Assembly: GCF_900104185.1 (NCBI RefSeq)
Contig: NZ_FNIZ01000002.1
Coordinates: 62,001 to 126,000, forward strand
Direction of reading: 5' to 3'
DNA from: Halobacillus aidingensis
Lineage (GTDB): Bacteria; Bacillota; Bacilli; Bacillales; Halobacillaceae
Length of the DNA: 64,000 bases
The notes under the pieces were generated by a model. The model did not search any database, was not told the origin of the DNA, and saw only the letters and a program-made list of their open reading frames with translations. The translations under genes and the position numbers were made by a program. Within the stretch, counting starts at the first letter, position 1; every line of letters begins with the position of its first letter. Shown here one piece after another: positions 40,904-50,261 of the stretch.

Positions 40904-41794
40904 ATGAAGAAACCTAAAATAGCTGTCATCGGCAGCTCTTCCATGGATTTAGTTGTTACATCCAAACGGCGGCCGGGAGCTGGTGAAACGGTTCTTGGCG
41001 AATCTTTTGAAACCGTACCTGGAGGCAAAGGAGCGAACCAGGCTGTTGCTGCTGCACGTTTGGGAGCAGATGTGTATATGATCGGCCGTGTAGGTGAAGA
41101 CGCCTATGGGGTGGACATCTTAAGTAATTTTAAATCGAATGGCGTTCATACGGATTATGTGGAACCGGTTACACACGAAAAAAGTGGGACAGCTCACATC
41201 ATATTAGCTGAAGGAGATAACAGCATTGTAGTTGTAAAAGGAGCCAACGATCACGTTACGCCTGAGTATGTGAAGGATAAAAGAGACTTCATTAAGACGT
41301 GTGACCTTGTGATGATTCAGCAGGAAGTCCCCGAAGTAACCGTGACTGAAACGGCCCGACTGTGTCAGGAGCTTGGTGTGCCCTTGTTATTGAACCCGGC
41401 ACCAGCAAGGGAAATTCCTGATAGAGTGGTGGAACAAGTGAGCTATCTTACGCCGAATGAACATGAAGCTGCCCTCCTTTTTCAAGGAGAAGAACTTGCA
41501 AAAGCATTAAAGAAATATCCGAATAAACTGTTCATTACAGAAGGAGCGGCGGGCGTCCGCTACTTTGATGGAAAAGAAGAAGTGCTCGTTCCGTCTTATC
41601 CTGTGAAACCTATAGACACCACGGGCGCGGGCGATACGTTTAATGCGGCCTTCGGAACAGCTATTGCAGAAGGGATGGACTTGAAAGACAGTCTGCGCTT
41701 CGCGAATCGAGCGGCATCTCTTTCAGTTACAGGGTTCGGAGCTCAAGGCGGCATGCCGACGAGGAAAGAAGTAGAAGGAGGACTCTTGGAATGA
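40904..41794 (+). CDS. rbsK: Ribokinase
   Basis: 296 residues of the PfkB family; converts D-ribose to ribose 5-phosphate with ATP. Signatures: GGKGANQAVAAARLG (PfkB motif 1) and DTTGAGDTFNAAFGTA (motif 2, with the catalytic Asp and the anion hole). ATG 40904 is preferred over the TTG at 40895 because AAAGG lies about 9 nt upstream. The codons for EPVTH (41160-41175) contain a 13-base copy of the operator core. The stop overlaps rbsD by 4 bases. Confidence 0.95.
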   Translation: MKKPKIAVIGSSSMDLVVTSKRRPGAGETVLGESFETVPGGKGANQAVAAARLGADVYMIGRVGEDAYGVDILSNFKSNGVHTDYVEPVTHEKSGTAHIILAEGDNSIVVVKGANDHVTPEYVKDKRDFIKTCDLVMIQQEVPEVTVTETARLCQELGVPLLLNPAPAREIPDRVVEQVSYLTPNEHEAALLFQGEELAKALKKYPNKLFITEGAAGVRYFDGKEEVLVPSYPVKPIDTTGAGDTFNAAFGTAIAEGMDLKDSLRFANRAASLSVTGFGAQGGMPTRKEVEGGLLE

Positions 41795-42177
41795 AACGAC
41801 ACGGCCTTTTGAACAGCCATCTATCCAAAGTTTTTGCAGACCTCGGTCACACCGATACCATCGTTGTTGCTGATGCGGGACTTCCCGTGCCGGACGGAGT
41901 GAGAAAGATCGACCTCTCTTTAAAGGAGGGGGTTCCTTCTTTTCTTGACGTCGTAGAGGTATTGAAAGAAGAAATGGTTGTCGAACGTGTGACGATAGCA
42001 GAGGAAATGGATCAGAACCCCTCTGTTCATAAAGGGATGAAAGAATGGTTTGGGGAAGTCGATTATCTCTCTCATGAAGCATTGAAAGATCATTTAAAAC
42101 AGGCGAAAGCAGTGGTGAGGACAGGGGAAGTCAGCCCATATGCGAACTGTATTCTTCACGCTGGAGTAACTTTTTAA
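41791..42177 (+). CDS. rbsD: D-ribose pyranase
   Basis: 128 residues, close to the family's ~130. RbsD interconverts the beta-pyranose and beta-furanose forms of ribose so that ribokinase can use it. Conserved features are the N-terminal LNSHLSKVFADLGHTD with its His, DAGLPVPDG and RTGEVSPYANCILHAGV at the C-terminus. ATG overlaps the ribokinase stop (ATGA). Confidence 0.95.
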   Translation: MKRHGLLNSHLSKVFADLGHTDTIVVADAGLPVPDGVRKIDLSLKEGVPSFLDVVEVLKEEMVVERVTIAEEMDQNPSVHKGMKEWFGEVDYLSHEALKDHLKQAKAVVRTGEVSPYANCILHAGVTF

Positions 42178-42191
42178 AGAGGTGAGCGATC

Positions 42192-43682
42192 ATGGAAATC
42201 CGGATGAACCAGATTCATAAAGCTTTCGGAAAGAACAAAGTCCTTGAAGGCGTTGATATTCATATTAAAGACGGAGAAGTTCATGCATTGATGGGTGAGA
42301 ATGGCGCTGGGAAATCTACGCTTATGAATATCCTGACAGGGCTGCATAAAAAGGACCAAGGTACAATTGAAATTGATGGAAGGGAAAAAACATTTGCTAA
42401 TCCGAAGGAAGCGGAAGAATACGGCATTGCCTTTATTCATCAAGAGTTGAATGTTTGGCCGGAAATGACGGTGCTGGAAAACTTGTTTATTAATAAGGAA
42501 CCGGTTACACATTTTGGGCTTATTCATACAAGTAAAATGAAAGCGGTTGCTAATGATCAGTTTGAGAAGCTTTCCATTTCTATTCCACTTCATAAAGAAG
42601 CCGGTCAGTGTTCGGTTGGTGAGCAACAAATGATCGAGATTGCTAAAGCCCTCATGACGGATGCCAAAGTGATCATTATGGACGAGCCGACAGCTGCTTT
42701 GACAGACAAAGAAATAGAGAAGCTTTTCGACGTCATTCGGTCATTGAAAAAATCTGGCGTATCCATCGTTTATATCTCCCACCGGATGGAGGAGATCTTT
42801 ACGATTTGCGATACGATCACGGTCATGCGTGATGGGCAGACGGTGGATACGAAGCCGATTCCTGAAACGAATTTTGATGACGTGGTCCGGAAGATGGTCG
42901 GACGTGAACTGACCGATCGTTTTCCTGCGAGAGAAGCGAAGCCTGGAGAAACTATGCTGGAAGTGAAAAACCTTACCAAAAAAGGCCTCTTCGAGAATGT
43001 GAACTTTCGTGCCAGGTCAGGTGAAATCGTCGGCGTCGCCGGATTGATGGGCGCTGGGCGTACGGAAATCATGCGCACGATTTTTGGTTTGGATGGGAAG
43101 TACCAGGGCGACATTTTCATCAATGGAGAAAAAGTGACAGTGAAAAGCCCGAGCTATGCGGTCAAGCTCGGCCTTGGTTTCATTACGGAAGATCGAAAAG
43201 AAGAAGGGCTCGTTCTCGATTTCCCGATTCAGGACAACATCGCCCTCCCGAGTTTGTACAGTTTTACAGATAAAGGACTTATCGGAGAAAAGCGCGAGCG
43301 AGAATTTGTCGATTTGCTCATCAAAAGGCTGACGATTAAAACTGAATCAGCCAAAACGGAAGCAAAGAATTTGTCAGGTGGAAACCAACAAAAGGTCGTC
43401 ATTGCAAAATGGATCGGGATCGGTCCAAAAGTTCTCATCTTGGATGAGCCGACCCGGGGTGTCGATGTTGGTGCCAAACGGGAGATTTATCAATTGATGA
43501 ATGAGCTGACCGACAGAGGAGTAGCGATCATCATGGTTTCTTCAGAACTTCCGGAAGTATTGGGGATGAGTGATCGTGTGCTCGTGGTCCATGAAGGAAC
43601 CATAGCTGGAGAACTTTCCAAAGCGGAAGCTGATCAGGAAAAAATTATGACACTGGCAACAGGAGGTAAAGTCAATGATTAA
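42192..43682 (+). CDS. rbsA: Ribose ABC transporter, ATP-binding protein
   Basis: 496 residues: two fused ABC domains. The first has Walker [10 protein letters not shown], signature SVGEQQ and Walker [11 protein letters not shown]; the second has a degenerate Walker A (GLMGAGRTE), signature LSGGNQQK and Walker [11 protein letters not shown]. This asymmetry is normal for RbsA/MglA-type transporters. It powers ribose import with RbsC and RbsB. ATG 42192 is behind GAGGTG. The codons for EPVTH at 42498-42511 carry a third copy of the operator core. Confidence 0.95.
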   Translation: MEIRMNQIHKAFGKNKVLEGVDIHIKDGEVHALMGENGAGKSTLMNILTGLHKKDQGTIEIDGREKTFANPKEAEEYGIAFIHQELNVWPEMTVLENLFINKEPVTHFGLIHTSKMKAVANDQFEKLSISIPLHKEAGQCSVGEQQMIEIAKALMTDAKVIIMDEPTAALTDKEIEKLFDVIRSLKKSGVSIVYISHRMEEIFTICDTITVMRDGQTVDTKPIPETNFDDVVRKMVGRELTDRFPAREAKPGETMLEVKNLTKKGLFENVNFRARSGEIVGVAGLMGAGRTEIMRTIFGLDGKYQGDIFINGEKVTVKSPSYAVKLGLGFITEDRKEEGLVLDFPIQDNIALPSLYSFTDKGLIGEKREREFVDLLIKRLTIKTESAKTEAKNLSGGNQQKVVIAKWIGIGPKVLILDEPTRGVDVGAKREIYQLMNELTDRGVAIIMVSSELPEVLGMSDRVLVVHEGTIAGELSKAEADQEKIMTLATGGKVND

Positions 43683-44631
43683 TGCAATCAAAAAATCAAA
43701 TCATGTAGGAAACGTGATGCAGAAATTAGGACCATTCGTTGGTTTACTTGTATTGATGGCGACAGTTTCCATTATTAACCCTAATTTTCTTGAACCCTTG
43801 AACTTATTGAATCTATTGAGGCAAGTCGCAATTAATGCTCTGATTGCCTATGGGATGACATTCGTAATCTTAACTGGAGGCATCGATTTATCCGTCGGAT
43901 CGATTCTTGCCTTATCCAGTGCCTTGATGGCCGGGATGATGGTCTCAGGTGTGGACCCGATTTTAGCAATTTTAATTGGGTGTTTGCTTGGTGCATTGAT
44001 GGGAACGGTCAACGGTCTGCTTATTACAAAAGGGAAGATGGCTCCGTTCATCGCGACCCTTGCAACGATGACGATGTTCCGCGGACTGACGCTCGTTTAT
44101 ACCGACGGAAACCCGATTACAGGTCTTGGCGACAGTTATGCTTTTCAACTGTTCGAAAGAGGATATTTCCTGGGGATTCCAGTTCCAGCGATTACGATGC
44201 TGCTTGCTTTTGCTGTCTTGTGGGTGATTTTGCATAAAACTCCATTCGGTCGTAAAACGTATGCCATCGGCGGCAACGAGAAGGCTGCACTCATTTCAGG
44301 TATCAAAGTTTCTCGGATTAAAGTGATGGTCTACTCACTCGCTGGACTGCTTTCAGCGCTTGCCGGGGCTATTCTTACATCGAGATTGAACTCGGCACAG
44401 CCGACAGCAGGTACGTCATACGAACTTGATGCGATCGCTGCTGTTGTTCTTGGCGGGACGAGCCTTTCCGGCGGACGTGGTTTGATTATTGGGACGTTGA
44501 TTGGAGCTCTGATTATCGGAACGTTGAATAATGGTTTGAATCTTCTCGGCGTATCATCCTTTTTCCAAATGGTGGTCAAAGGTGTCGTCATCATCATTGC
44601 CGTACTAATCGATCGAAAGAAAGCAGCATAG
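43675..44631 (+). CDS. rbsC: Ribose ABC transporter permease
   Basis: 318 residues, about nine or ten hydrophobic segments, of the BPD_transp_2 family. The EAA-like loop and the typical strings [18 protein letters not shown] and [13 protein letters not shown] are present. It forms the membrane channel for ribose. The start overlaps rbsA by 8 bases and has AGGAGGT upstream inside rbsA. Confidence 0.95.
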   Translation: MINAIKKSNHVGNVMQKLGPFVGLLVLMATVSIINPNFLEPLNLLNLLRQVAINALIAYGMTFVILTGGIDLSVGSILALSSALMAGMMVSGVDPILAILIGCLLGALMGTVNGLLITKGKMAPFIATLATMTMFRGLTLVYTDGNPITGLGDSYAFQLFERGYFLGIPVPAITMLLAFAVLWVILHKTPFGRKTYAIGGNEKAALISGIKVSRIKVMVYSLAGLLSALAGAILTSRLNSAQPTAGTSYELDAIAAVVLGGTSLSGGRGLIIGTLIGALIIGTLNNGLNLLGVSSFFQMVVKGVVIIIAVLIDRKKAA

Positions 44632-44641
44632 GAGGGGTAAC

Positions 44642-45580
44642 ATGAAGAAGCTAGTCGTATTACTGATGAGTTTATCCCTGGTGTTCCTTGGTGCTTGCTC
44701 GCTGCAGCCACCGGAATGGGCCAAACCCAAAGGGGATAAAAATCCGGATGATATCAAAATTGGTTTATCTGTATCCACGCTGAACAATCCATTCTTCGTC
44801 TCTATGAAGGAAGGGGTAGAAAATGAGGCTGCGGCTCAAGGGATGGAAGTCGTTGTCGTAGATGCGCAAAATGATGCAGCTAAACAAATCAATGACGTGG
44901 AGGATCTGATCCAGCAAGGCGTCGATGTATTGCTGATCAACCCTACTGATTCTTCCGCCATCTCGACTGCCGTTCAGTCAGCCAACAGCTTGGGCATACC
45001 GGTCGTAACGCTTGACCGTTCTGCAGAAAAAGGAGAAGTCGCGACATTGGTCAGCTCGGATAACGAAAAAGGTGGAGAAATGGCAGGGGAGTATTTGGTT
45101 GAGCAGCTTGGTGAAGGTGCCAAAGTAGCTGAACTTGAAGGTGTCCCCAGCGCGTCCGCAACACGTGAACGCGGCGCTGGTTTCCACAATATCGCAGATG
45201 AAAAACTGGATGTCGTAGCTAAACAAACGGCGAATCTTGATCGGACGGAAGGCTTGAATACGATGGAAAACATCATTCAAGGGAATCCAGACATCGAAGC
45301 TGTTTTCGCTCACAATGATGAAATGGCGCTGGGAGCCTACCAGGCTATCCAAAGTTCCGGTCGGGATGTTCTTGTCGTCGGATTTGACGGGAATGATGAT
45401 GCCATTACTAGTATTAAAAATGGAAACCTTTCCGCTACCGTTGCTCAGCAGCCAGAGGAAATTGGGAAGCTTGCTGTACAGGCAGGGGCAGATGTACTGC
45501 AAGGGAAGGAAGTCGAAGATACGATTCCGGTGCCTTTGAAACTCGTGACGCAGGAATCAAATTTGGAAACAGAAGAATAA
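44642..45580 (+). CDS. rbsB: Ribose-binding lipoprotein
   Basis: 312 residues. A lipoprotein signal (KKLVVLLMSLSLVFLGAC) puts Cys19 at the membrane surface. The mature part is a type I periplasmic-binding fold: IGLSVSTLNNPFFVSMKEG, INPTDSSAISTAV, VTLDRSAEKG, AHNDEMALGAYQAI and VVGFDGNDDA line the sugar site. It captures ribose outside the cell for RbsAC. ATG 44642 follows AGGAGGGG. Last gene of the operon, ended by the hairpin just downstream. Confidence 0.95.
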   Translation: MKKLVVLLMSLSLVFLGACSLQPPEWAKPKGDKNPDDIKIGLSVSTLNNPFFVSMKEGVENEAAAQGMEVVVVDAQNDAAKQINDVEDLIQQGVDVLLINPTDSSAISTAVQSANSLGIPVVTLDRSAEKGEVATLVSSDNEKGGEMAGEYLVEQLGEGAKVAELEGVPSASATRERGAGFHNIADEKLDVVAKQTANLDRTEGLNTMENIIQGNPDIEAVFAHNDEMALGAYQAIQSSGRDVLVVGFDGNDDAITSIKNGNLSATVAQQPEEIGKLAVQAGADVLQGKEVEDTIPVPLKLVTQESNLETEE

Positions 45581-45587
45581 TGATCAG

Positions 45588-45617
45588 AAAAGAGGCTCTT
45601 CACGAGTCTCTTTTTTT
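45588..45617 (+). terminator. Terminator of the rbs operon
   Basis: 11-bp stem AAAAGAGGCTC / GAGTCTCTTTT (one wobble pair), 5-nt loop, T run. Confidence 0.85.
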
Positions 45618-45729
45618 ATACATCCAAAGTTGTAGAAAGCTTTCCAACCATCGCAGGTGCTCCCTTTTTCATTTTCCAGCTAAGCTGAAGATAGAACAAA
45701 AGCGGAACAATCAAAGGGGAGGAAGATCG

Positions 45730-46548
45730 ATGGGAAAGTATATTTGCGAGACATGTGGCGTTCAGTATTCGGAAAGAAAAGAAGCACCAAATAATTGTGA
45801 GATATGCAGCGAAGAAAGGCAGTATGTAAACCCGGAGGGGCAGACATGGACGACACATAAAGAACTTGTTCAGACAGAACGATATAAAAACATCATTAAG
45901 GAAGAGGAAAAAGGGTTGTACAGCATTACGACAACTCCTAAATTCGGGATTGGGCAGACGGCGTACTTGGTTCAAAAAAATGGCATGAATGTTCTGTGGG
46001 ACTGCATTACTTATCTCGATCAAGAGACGGTGGATGTGATTCTTGATCTCGGAGGCGTTGATGCGATTGCCATTTCCCATCCGCATTATTATTCCCGTAT
46101 GACCGGTTGGGCCGAAGCATTCGATGCGCCCGTTTATCTTCATCAGGATGACAGAGAGTGGGTCATGGAAGAGAGCGCATACCTTCACTTCTGGGAGGGG
46201 GAATCTATGGAACTCTCAGAAAATCTATCCCTTCAACGTCTGGGAGGACATTTCAAAGGGGGTGCGGTCCTGCACATGGAAAGTGATGCAGAGGGCTTGC
46301 TGATGACTGGAGATATTATTCAGGTTGTTGCAGATAACCGGTGGGTGAGCTTCATGTACAGTTATCCGAACTTGATTCCTCTGCCGGCATCAAAAGTTGC
46401 AGAGATTGCAGAGAAGGTGAATGGACTTGCTTTCGATCGTATTTATAATGCTTTTCACAACGTTGTAAATACGAAGGCAGATGACGTTGTGCAAAAGTCG
46501 GCGGAACGTTACATACGTGCCATTAATGGAACATTATTTGCAACGTAA
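45730..46548 (+). CDS. MBL-fold hydrolase with N-terminal zinc ribbon
   Basis: 272 residues. The N-terminus is a small four-Cys module (CETCGVQYSERKEAPNNCEIC: CxxC...CxxC), probably binding zinc or iron. The rest is a metallo-beta-lactamase fold with SHPHYYSR in place of the usual HxHxDH, LGGHFKGGAV and MTGDIIQVV. Absence of the full HxHxDH suggests an altered metal site. The function is unknown. ATG 45730 follows GGGGAGGA; the 50 upstream codons in the same frame overlap the rbs terminator and are excluded. Confidence 0.82.
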   Translation: MGKYICETCGVQYSERKEAPNNCEICSEERQYVNPEGQTWTTHKELVQTERYKNIIKEEEKGLYSITTTPKFGIGQTAYLVQKNGMNVLWDCITYLDQETVDVILDLGGVDAIAISHPHYYSRMTGWAEAFDAPVYLHQDDREWVMEESAYLHFWEGESMELSENLSLQRLGGHFKGGAVLHMESDAEGLLMTGDIIQVVADNRWVSFMYSYPNLIPLPASKVAEIAEKVNGLAFDRIYNAFHNVVNTKADDVVQKSAERYIRAINGTLFAT

Positions 46549-46594
46549 GTGAACGTTTTTATAGCAAGAATCTTACGTATGGGGGATTGGTAGG

Positions 46595-46978
46595 ATGAAT
46601 GTTGATGAATTTGGTTTGATTCTGTTTGTCGAGCGTTTTGAACAGTGCGTTAGTTTCTATCAGAATCTATTACAACTACCTGTAAGAAGGAGTCAGGACA
46701 TGCTCGTCTGTTTCGACCTTTCCATTGGTTATCTTATGGTTGAAAAAGGCGGGGTGGCTCAAACGAGAGAGAAAACGAGGGCCCAGAACCCGGCCGTTCT
46801 TCGTTTTGATGTGGAAGACCTCAGCAAGGAAGTCCATAACCTGAAGGAACGTGGCATACACTTTTTACAAGAGAGGTGTGTGTTTGAATGGGGGAAGATT
46901 GCGGTCTTTCTGGACCCGGATGGAAATCGTATTGAATTGGGGGAAATCCATACGACCAGTGCATCCTATCGTACATAA
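46595..46978 (+). CDS. VOC family protein (glyoxalase/bleomycin-resistance fold)
   Basis: 127 residues, a single VOC unit: FVERFEQCVSFYQNLLQLPV begins the first half and VFLDPDGNRIELGE is the metal-ligand strand. Members bind a metal and small substrates or antibiotics; no specific assignment is possible. ATG 46595 is placed after GGGGGATTGG. Single gene. Confidence 0.85.
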   Translation: MNVDEFGLILFVERFEQCVSFYQNLLQLPVRRSQDMLVCFDLSIGYLMVEKGGVAQTREKTRAQNPAVLRFDVEDLSKEVHNLKERGIHFLQERCVFEWGKIAVFLDPDGNRIELGEIHTTSASYRT

Positions 46979-47118
46979 CAAACAGGATAATAGGATTGGG
47001 GCGTTCCACATAGCCGGGGCCTTGAGTGTCTCCTTTTTTCGATAAAGGTAAGGGCCTTTGCCCCATTCAGTTGCTCCTTCATCTGAACGAGGCAGAAGGC
47101 CGAGGAGATCCGCATGGC

Positions 47119-47490
47119 CTATTTAATGAACGTGGACCCTTTTAGCAGTTCCGGTTTAGCTCCTAGTATTAATAGAAAGAGTTTAGCATCTCCCACTTCT
47201 CTGTATTGATTTAAAAGATCTTTGACGACAGGGAAATCCTCGTGTTTTTTCAGCTTTTCCACTTCTTTTTTGTAAAGAGAGAGAATTGAACCTTTGATGA
47301 ATGCTGGATACGTTGTAGTCAATTCTTCTTCCATCAGCATGGCTCCCATATATCCATATTTGATTTGAAGCTGCCGGGTGAAGCTGACCACATGAGTCAA
47401 CACTTCATAGACATCCGGATAGCGGCGGCTGACTTCTTCCAACCCTTTTTTTGCTTCGTATAATTCATCCAAGCTGGCTAACTTCAACAT
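47119..47490 (-). CDS. Hypothetical protein
   Basis: 123 residues, soluble and mostly helical (LDELYEAKKGLEEVSRRYPDV, YKKEVEKLKKHEDFPVVKDLL). ATG 47490 is behind AAAGGAGAGG; the longer frame to 47592 belongs to the overlapping thioesterase gene. It begins 26 bases inside that gene's 3' end, so the two are coupled. Family not recognised. Confidence 0.65.
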   Translation of the reverse strand: MLKLASLDELYEAKKGLEEVSRRYPDVYEVLTHVVSFTRQLQIKYGYMGAMLMEEELTTTYPAFIKGSILSLYKKEVEKLKKHEDFPVVKDLLNQYREVGDAKLFLLILGAKPELLKGSTFIK

Positions 47491-48019
47491 GTTGATCCTC
47501 TCCTTTTTCCCATGGTTTTCCAAGTCCAATGATTTCGGTGAGCTGAGCGCTGTGTTCCCGGCGAATTCGTCTTGTTTTGGCTCGCTCTTCACCAGATTGA
47601 TAGAGAAATTTCTCCTCCTCTGTCTCAGGAATCACCCTCGGAACTTTGATCGCTTTTTTATTTTCATCGAGAGCGACAAAGGTTAAGAATGCAGTAGCGG
47701 CCATTCGACGGTGACCGGTAATCATGTCTTCGGCAATGACTTTACAAAAGATCTCCATCGATTTGTTTCCGGTATAGGAGACGAAGGATTCCACACAAAC
47801 CGAGTCTGTTTGATGAATCGGATGCAGGAAGTCGATGGAGTCGGTCGAAGCGGTGACGCATTCTTTCACACGTGCATGGCGCCTCGCAGATAATGTGGCA
47901 TTGTTGTCGAGTTTCTTCATGAGGACCCCGCCGAACAATGTGTTGTAATTGTTTAAATCGTTGATCATCACTTGATCTGTATTGATGACTAAACTTTCTT
48001 TCGTGCGTTTCGCTTCCAT
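47465..48019 (-). CDS. Acyl-CoA thioesterase (hotdog fold)
   Basis: 184 residues of the YkhA/BFIT-type hotdog thioesterase family. The core NTLFGGVLMKKLDNNATLSARRHA with its Asn/Gly-rich turn and the later VCVESFVSYTGNKSMEIF and RRMAATAFLTFVAL are typical. It hydrolyses fatty acyl-CoA in the cytoplasm. ATG 48019 follows AGGAGG at 7 nt; the frame open to 48067 adds residues unlike the family. Confidence 0.88.
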   Translation of the reverse strand: MEAKRTKESLVINTDQVMINDLNNYNTLFGGVLMKKLDNNATLSARRHARVKECVTASTDSIDFLHPIHQTDSVCVESFVSYTGNKSMEIFCKVIAEDMITGHRRMAATAFLTFVALDENKKAIKVPRVIPETEEEKFLYQSGEERAKTRRIRREHSAQLTEIIGLGKPWEKGEDQHVEVSQLG

Positions 48020-48194
48020 GAGTGTGCCTCCTGTTTGGTTCGATTTATTATTTCTTTTCAACATCAAGACATGTCTTTGTGTTCGTTGATAATTTCAGTG
48101 TACGAGCGATGTCTTCATAAGTGAAATAGCGAATCGTCATAGGTTGTATAGCTTTTATCAATGGAAGTGTTTTCAAGTATTGATTTTGGGCATG

Positions 48195-48224
48195 AAAAAG
48201 ACCAGCCCTTCGTGGGAGCTGGTC
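48195..48224 (-). terminator. Terminator of the LysR gene
   Basis: On the minus strand, stem GACCAGC / GCTGGTC followed by TTTTT, just after the regulator's stop codon. Confidence 0.75.
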
Positions 48225-48229
48225 GATCT

Positions 48230-49114
48230 TTAATCCATACTCAATCGATCTTGTGTATAAGCGAGCCATTCTTTAGTAGCATACGATATGTATTGGTTTT
48301 TCGGCCAAATGATAGCGAGTTCCCAGGCGATGGTCGGCTGAATGACCTTTAGTCGCTTTACGTCTTGTGTAAGCAGACGGGCAACGCTTTTGGGGAGGAT
48401 GGAAATCCCGAGGTTGGAAGCGATCATTTTGCCGATAAAGTCCCACTGTGAGCTTTCGGAAATGACTTTCGGTATAAAGCCGGCCTCTTTGCAGGAGGAG
48501 ATGATCCGGTCGTTTAAAACGAAGTCTTTACTGAAGAGGATGAACGAATCGTCTTTGAGCTCTTCCAGTCGAATCTGCTTTCGTCCGGCTAACGGGTGGG
48601 CAGGAGGAAGAATGACCTCAAGCTCCTCACTTAAAAGAAAGAAATGGTCAAATTTATCCTCTTGCGTTGGTAACACGGTAATGCCGACGTCCAGTTCCTC
48701 CTGAAGGATATTCTCCTCGATTCTTTTCGCCCCATCCTCTATGAGTTGATAGGTAATGTGAGGGTGTTTCGCATGAAAGCCTCCGATAATGTTAATGATC
48801 TCCTCGGCGTCCATAATCGGTGGGAGTCCGACTCGTATGTGGCCTTTTTTAAGTCCAAGCAAATCATTGAGCTGGGTATTGAGGTTTTCGAATGCTTTAT
48901 CAATGGTTTTCGCCTGCATAAGAATCAGCCGTCCCGCATCGGTGAGGATGACCTTTTTTCGTGTGCGTTCAAACAATTCCACACCGAGGTCTTCTTCCAG
49001 GTTTTTAATCATTTTGCTGATGGTTGGTTGTGAGATGAATAAATGCTCAGCTGCTTTAGTGAAGCTCTGGAAGCGCGCGACTTCAATGAAATATTGCAAA
49101 TGGCGGATGTCCAT
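48230..49114 (-). CDS. LysR family regulator, CidR-like
   Basis: 294 residues. The N-terminal LysR helix-turn-helix is complete (MDIRHLQYFIEVARFQSF, SQPTISKMIKNLEEDLGV) and a two-lobed effector domain follows. The start and HTH closely resemble CidR/YwbI, which in Bacillota controls holin-like cid/lrg genes and acetate-linked overflow metabolism. No such target gene lies alongside, so the regulon is unknown. ATG 49114; a usual LysR gene divergent from its target is not evident here. Confidence 0.88.
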   Translation of the reverse strand: MDIRHLQYFIEVARFQSFTKAAEHLFISQPTISKMIKNLEEDLGVELFERTRKKVILTDAGRLILMQAKTIDKAFENLNTQLNDLLGLKKGHIRVGLPPIMDAEEIINIIGGFHAKHPHITYQLIEDGAKRIEENILQEELDVGITVLPTQEDKFDHFFLLSEELEVILPPAHPLAGRKQIRLEELKDDSFILFSKDFVLNDRIISSCKEAGFIPKVISESSQWDFIGKMIASNLGISILPKSVARLLTQDVKRLKVIQPTIAWELAIIWPKNQYISYATKEWLAYTQDRLSMD

Positions 49115-49414
49115 GGTTTTGTACTCCTTTGTTTTTGAATCTTCGGGTTATGTACCATCATAAAGAGAGCGATGCATCTTATCAATGGGGATTTTCTTGG
49201 AAGGGGAGCATGGTATGACTTAAGGGAGAAGATTGTCAGCGAAAGAGAGGGACTGCTGGGAAGAGAGTATGACCTGCCCTGCTTACTTTTTGAGTCCCGA
49301 AAACATAAGGGTCTATTGCAAGAATGAAAGATGCAGGGCTTGGGAGCACCATGGACGTTTAACTGGAAATCATATACTATGAAACTATAATAAGGAATTC
49401 CTTTTATTAAAAGC
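49115..49414. other. Gap without a supported gene
   Basis: About 300 bases between the LysR gene and the small membrane genes. Open frames here lack ribosome binding sites and have unlikely composition. It presumably contains the LysR promoter. Confidence 0.3.
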
Positions 49415-49606
49415 TCAAACACCTTGACCTTTCCGCCATTTTTTTGGAGGAGGATTAAGGTAAGTGACCCCGGAAAAAAAACCGCCTACAGTCAGTCCTA
49501 TCATGAGACTCAAATTAATTTCTCCAACAACAAAGAAGCCGAACATCAACGAACCGATGATGTATCCTAAAGCTGTGATCAATCCCCATTGCAGTCTTCG
49601 CCACAT
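49415..49606 (-). CDS. Small membrane protein B of a two-gene unit
   Basis: 63 residues, two hydrophobic segments (about 8-28 and 31-48), then a basic tail (PPPKKWRKGQGV). ATG 49606 has AAGGAGG 6 nt upstream. It starts 12 bases after the stop of the other small gene, in the same direction. Family not recognised. Confidence 0.6.
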   Translation of the reverse strand: MWRRLQWGLITALGYIIGSLMFGFFVVGEINLSLMIGLTVGGFFSGVTYLNPPPKKWRKGQGV

Positions 49607-49618
49607 ACGAATACCTCC

Positions 49619-49798
49619 TTACCCATGATTTCCCCTTTTGAAAAACCACTGCAGCACGAAACGGGTAATGAATCCACATCCTAGAGCAATGAGAATGATG
49701 ACGATCCATTGATTAGAAACCGCTAGTCCCAGCTGGAAACCCAAGAAGAGGGCGAATCCGAGAGCGAGACCAAGGAAAATTTGTTGACTTCGGGTCAT
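49619..49798 (-). CDS. Small membrane protein A of a two-gene unit
   Basis: 59 residues, starting MTRSQQIFLGLALGFALFLG, with two hydrophobic segments (about 7-25 and 31-50) and a short basic tail (FFKRGNHG). ATG 49798 follows GGAG at 8 nt. Together with the next gene it may encode a small hetero-oligomer in the membrane; function unknown. Confidence 0.55.
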   Translation of the reverse strand: MTRSQQIFLGLALGFALFLGFQLGLAVSNQWIVIILIALGCGFITRFVLQWFFKRGNHG

Positions 49799-49877
49799 TT
49801 TATCAGCTCCATGAAAGGTTTACTTCCTGTTATTACCTTTTTTTTAAAACAGAAAACATATAGAAAGGACGATGTAT

Positions 49878-50261
49878 ATGGAATTGACTCATGTGCGATT
49901 GCTTGTAGATGATTACCAAGCTTGTTTTTATTTCTACCGGGATACGCTCGGGTTCGAAGTGACGTGGGGAGATGAAAACTCCAACTACGCAGATTTCAAA
50001 TTCAGAGGTGTGACGTTAGGCGTCTTTGAACGTAGGCAGATGGTGGAAGCACTGGGGAATGTTTATGTAAAGAACGGGAGCAGAGAGGACAGAGCTGCAC
50101 TCATTTTTAAAGTGGATGACGTGGAGGAGACGTATCAGGAATGGAAGGATAAAGTGATGTTCATTACAGAACCTGTGGAGCAGAAGGACTGGGGCATTAA
50201 GGTCGCTCATTTCAGAGATCCCGATGGTAACCTTCTGGAAATCTATGAACAGATCATGTGA
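49878..50261 (+). CDS. VOC family protein
   Basis: 127 residues: ELTHVRLLVDDYQACFYFYRD begins the first VOC half, and AHFRDPDGNLLEIYEQ is the strand with the metal-ligand Glu. It fits the glyoxalase/bleomycin-resistance superfamily without a specific substrate. ATG 49878 is 8 nt after AAAGGACG; ATG 49872 is too close to that site. The 3' end overlaps the following GNAT gene. Confidence 0.85.
   Translation: MELTHVRLLVDDYQACFYFYRDTLGFEVTWGDENSNYADFKFRGVTLGVFERRQMVEALGNVYVKNGSREDRAALIFKVDDVEETYQEWKDKVMFITEPVEQKDWGIKVAHFRDPDGNLLEIYEQIM

Noticed and set aside
47050-47101. Nested inverted repeat GGCCTTTGCC / GGCAGAAGGCC
   Set aside because: Imperfect arms far apart, with no T run; could be chance in a GC-richer patch.
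48048-48269. 73-codon minus-strand ORF between LysR and thioesterase genes
   Set aside because: It overlaps the LysR 3' end and its terminator and has no ribosome binding site.
49009-49422. 137-codon minus-strand ORF overlapping the LysR gene start
   Set aside because: It is an alternative frame over the LysR N-terminus with Ser/Pro-rich nonsense composition.
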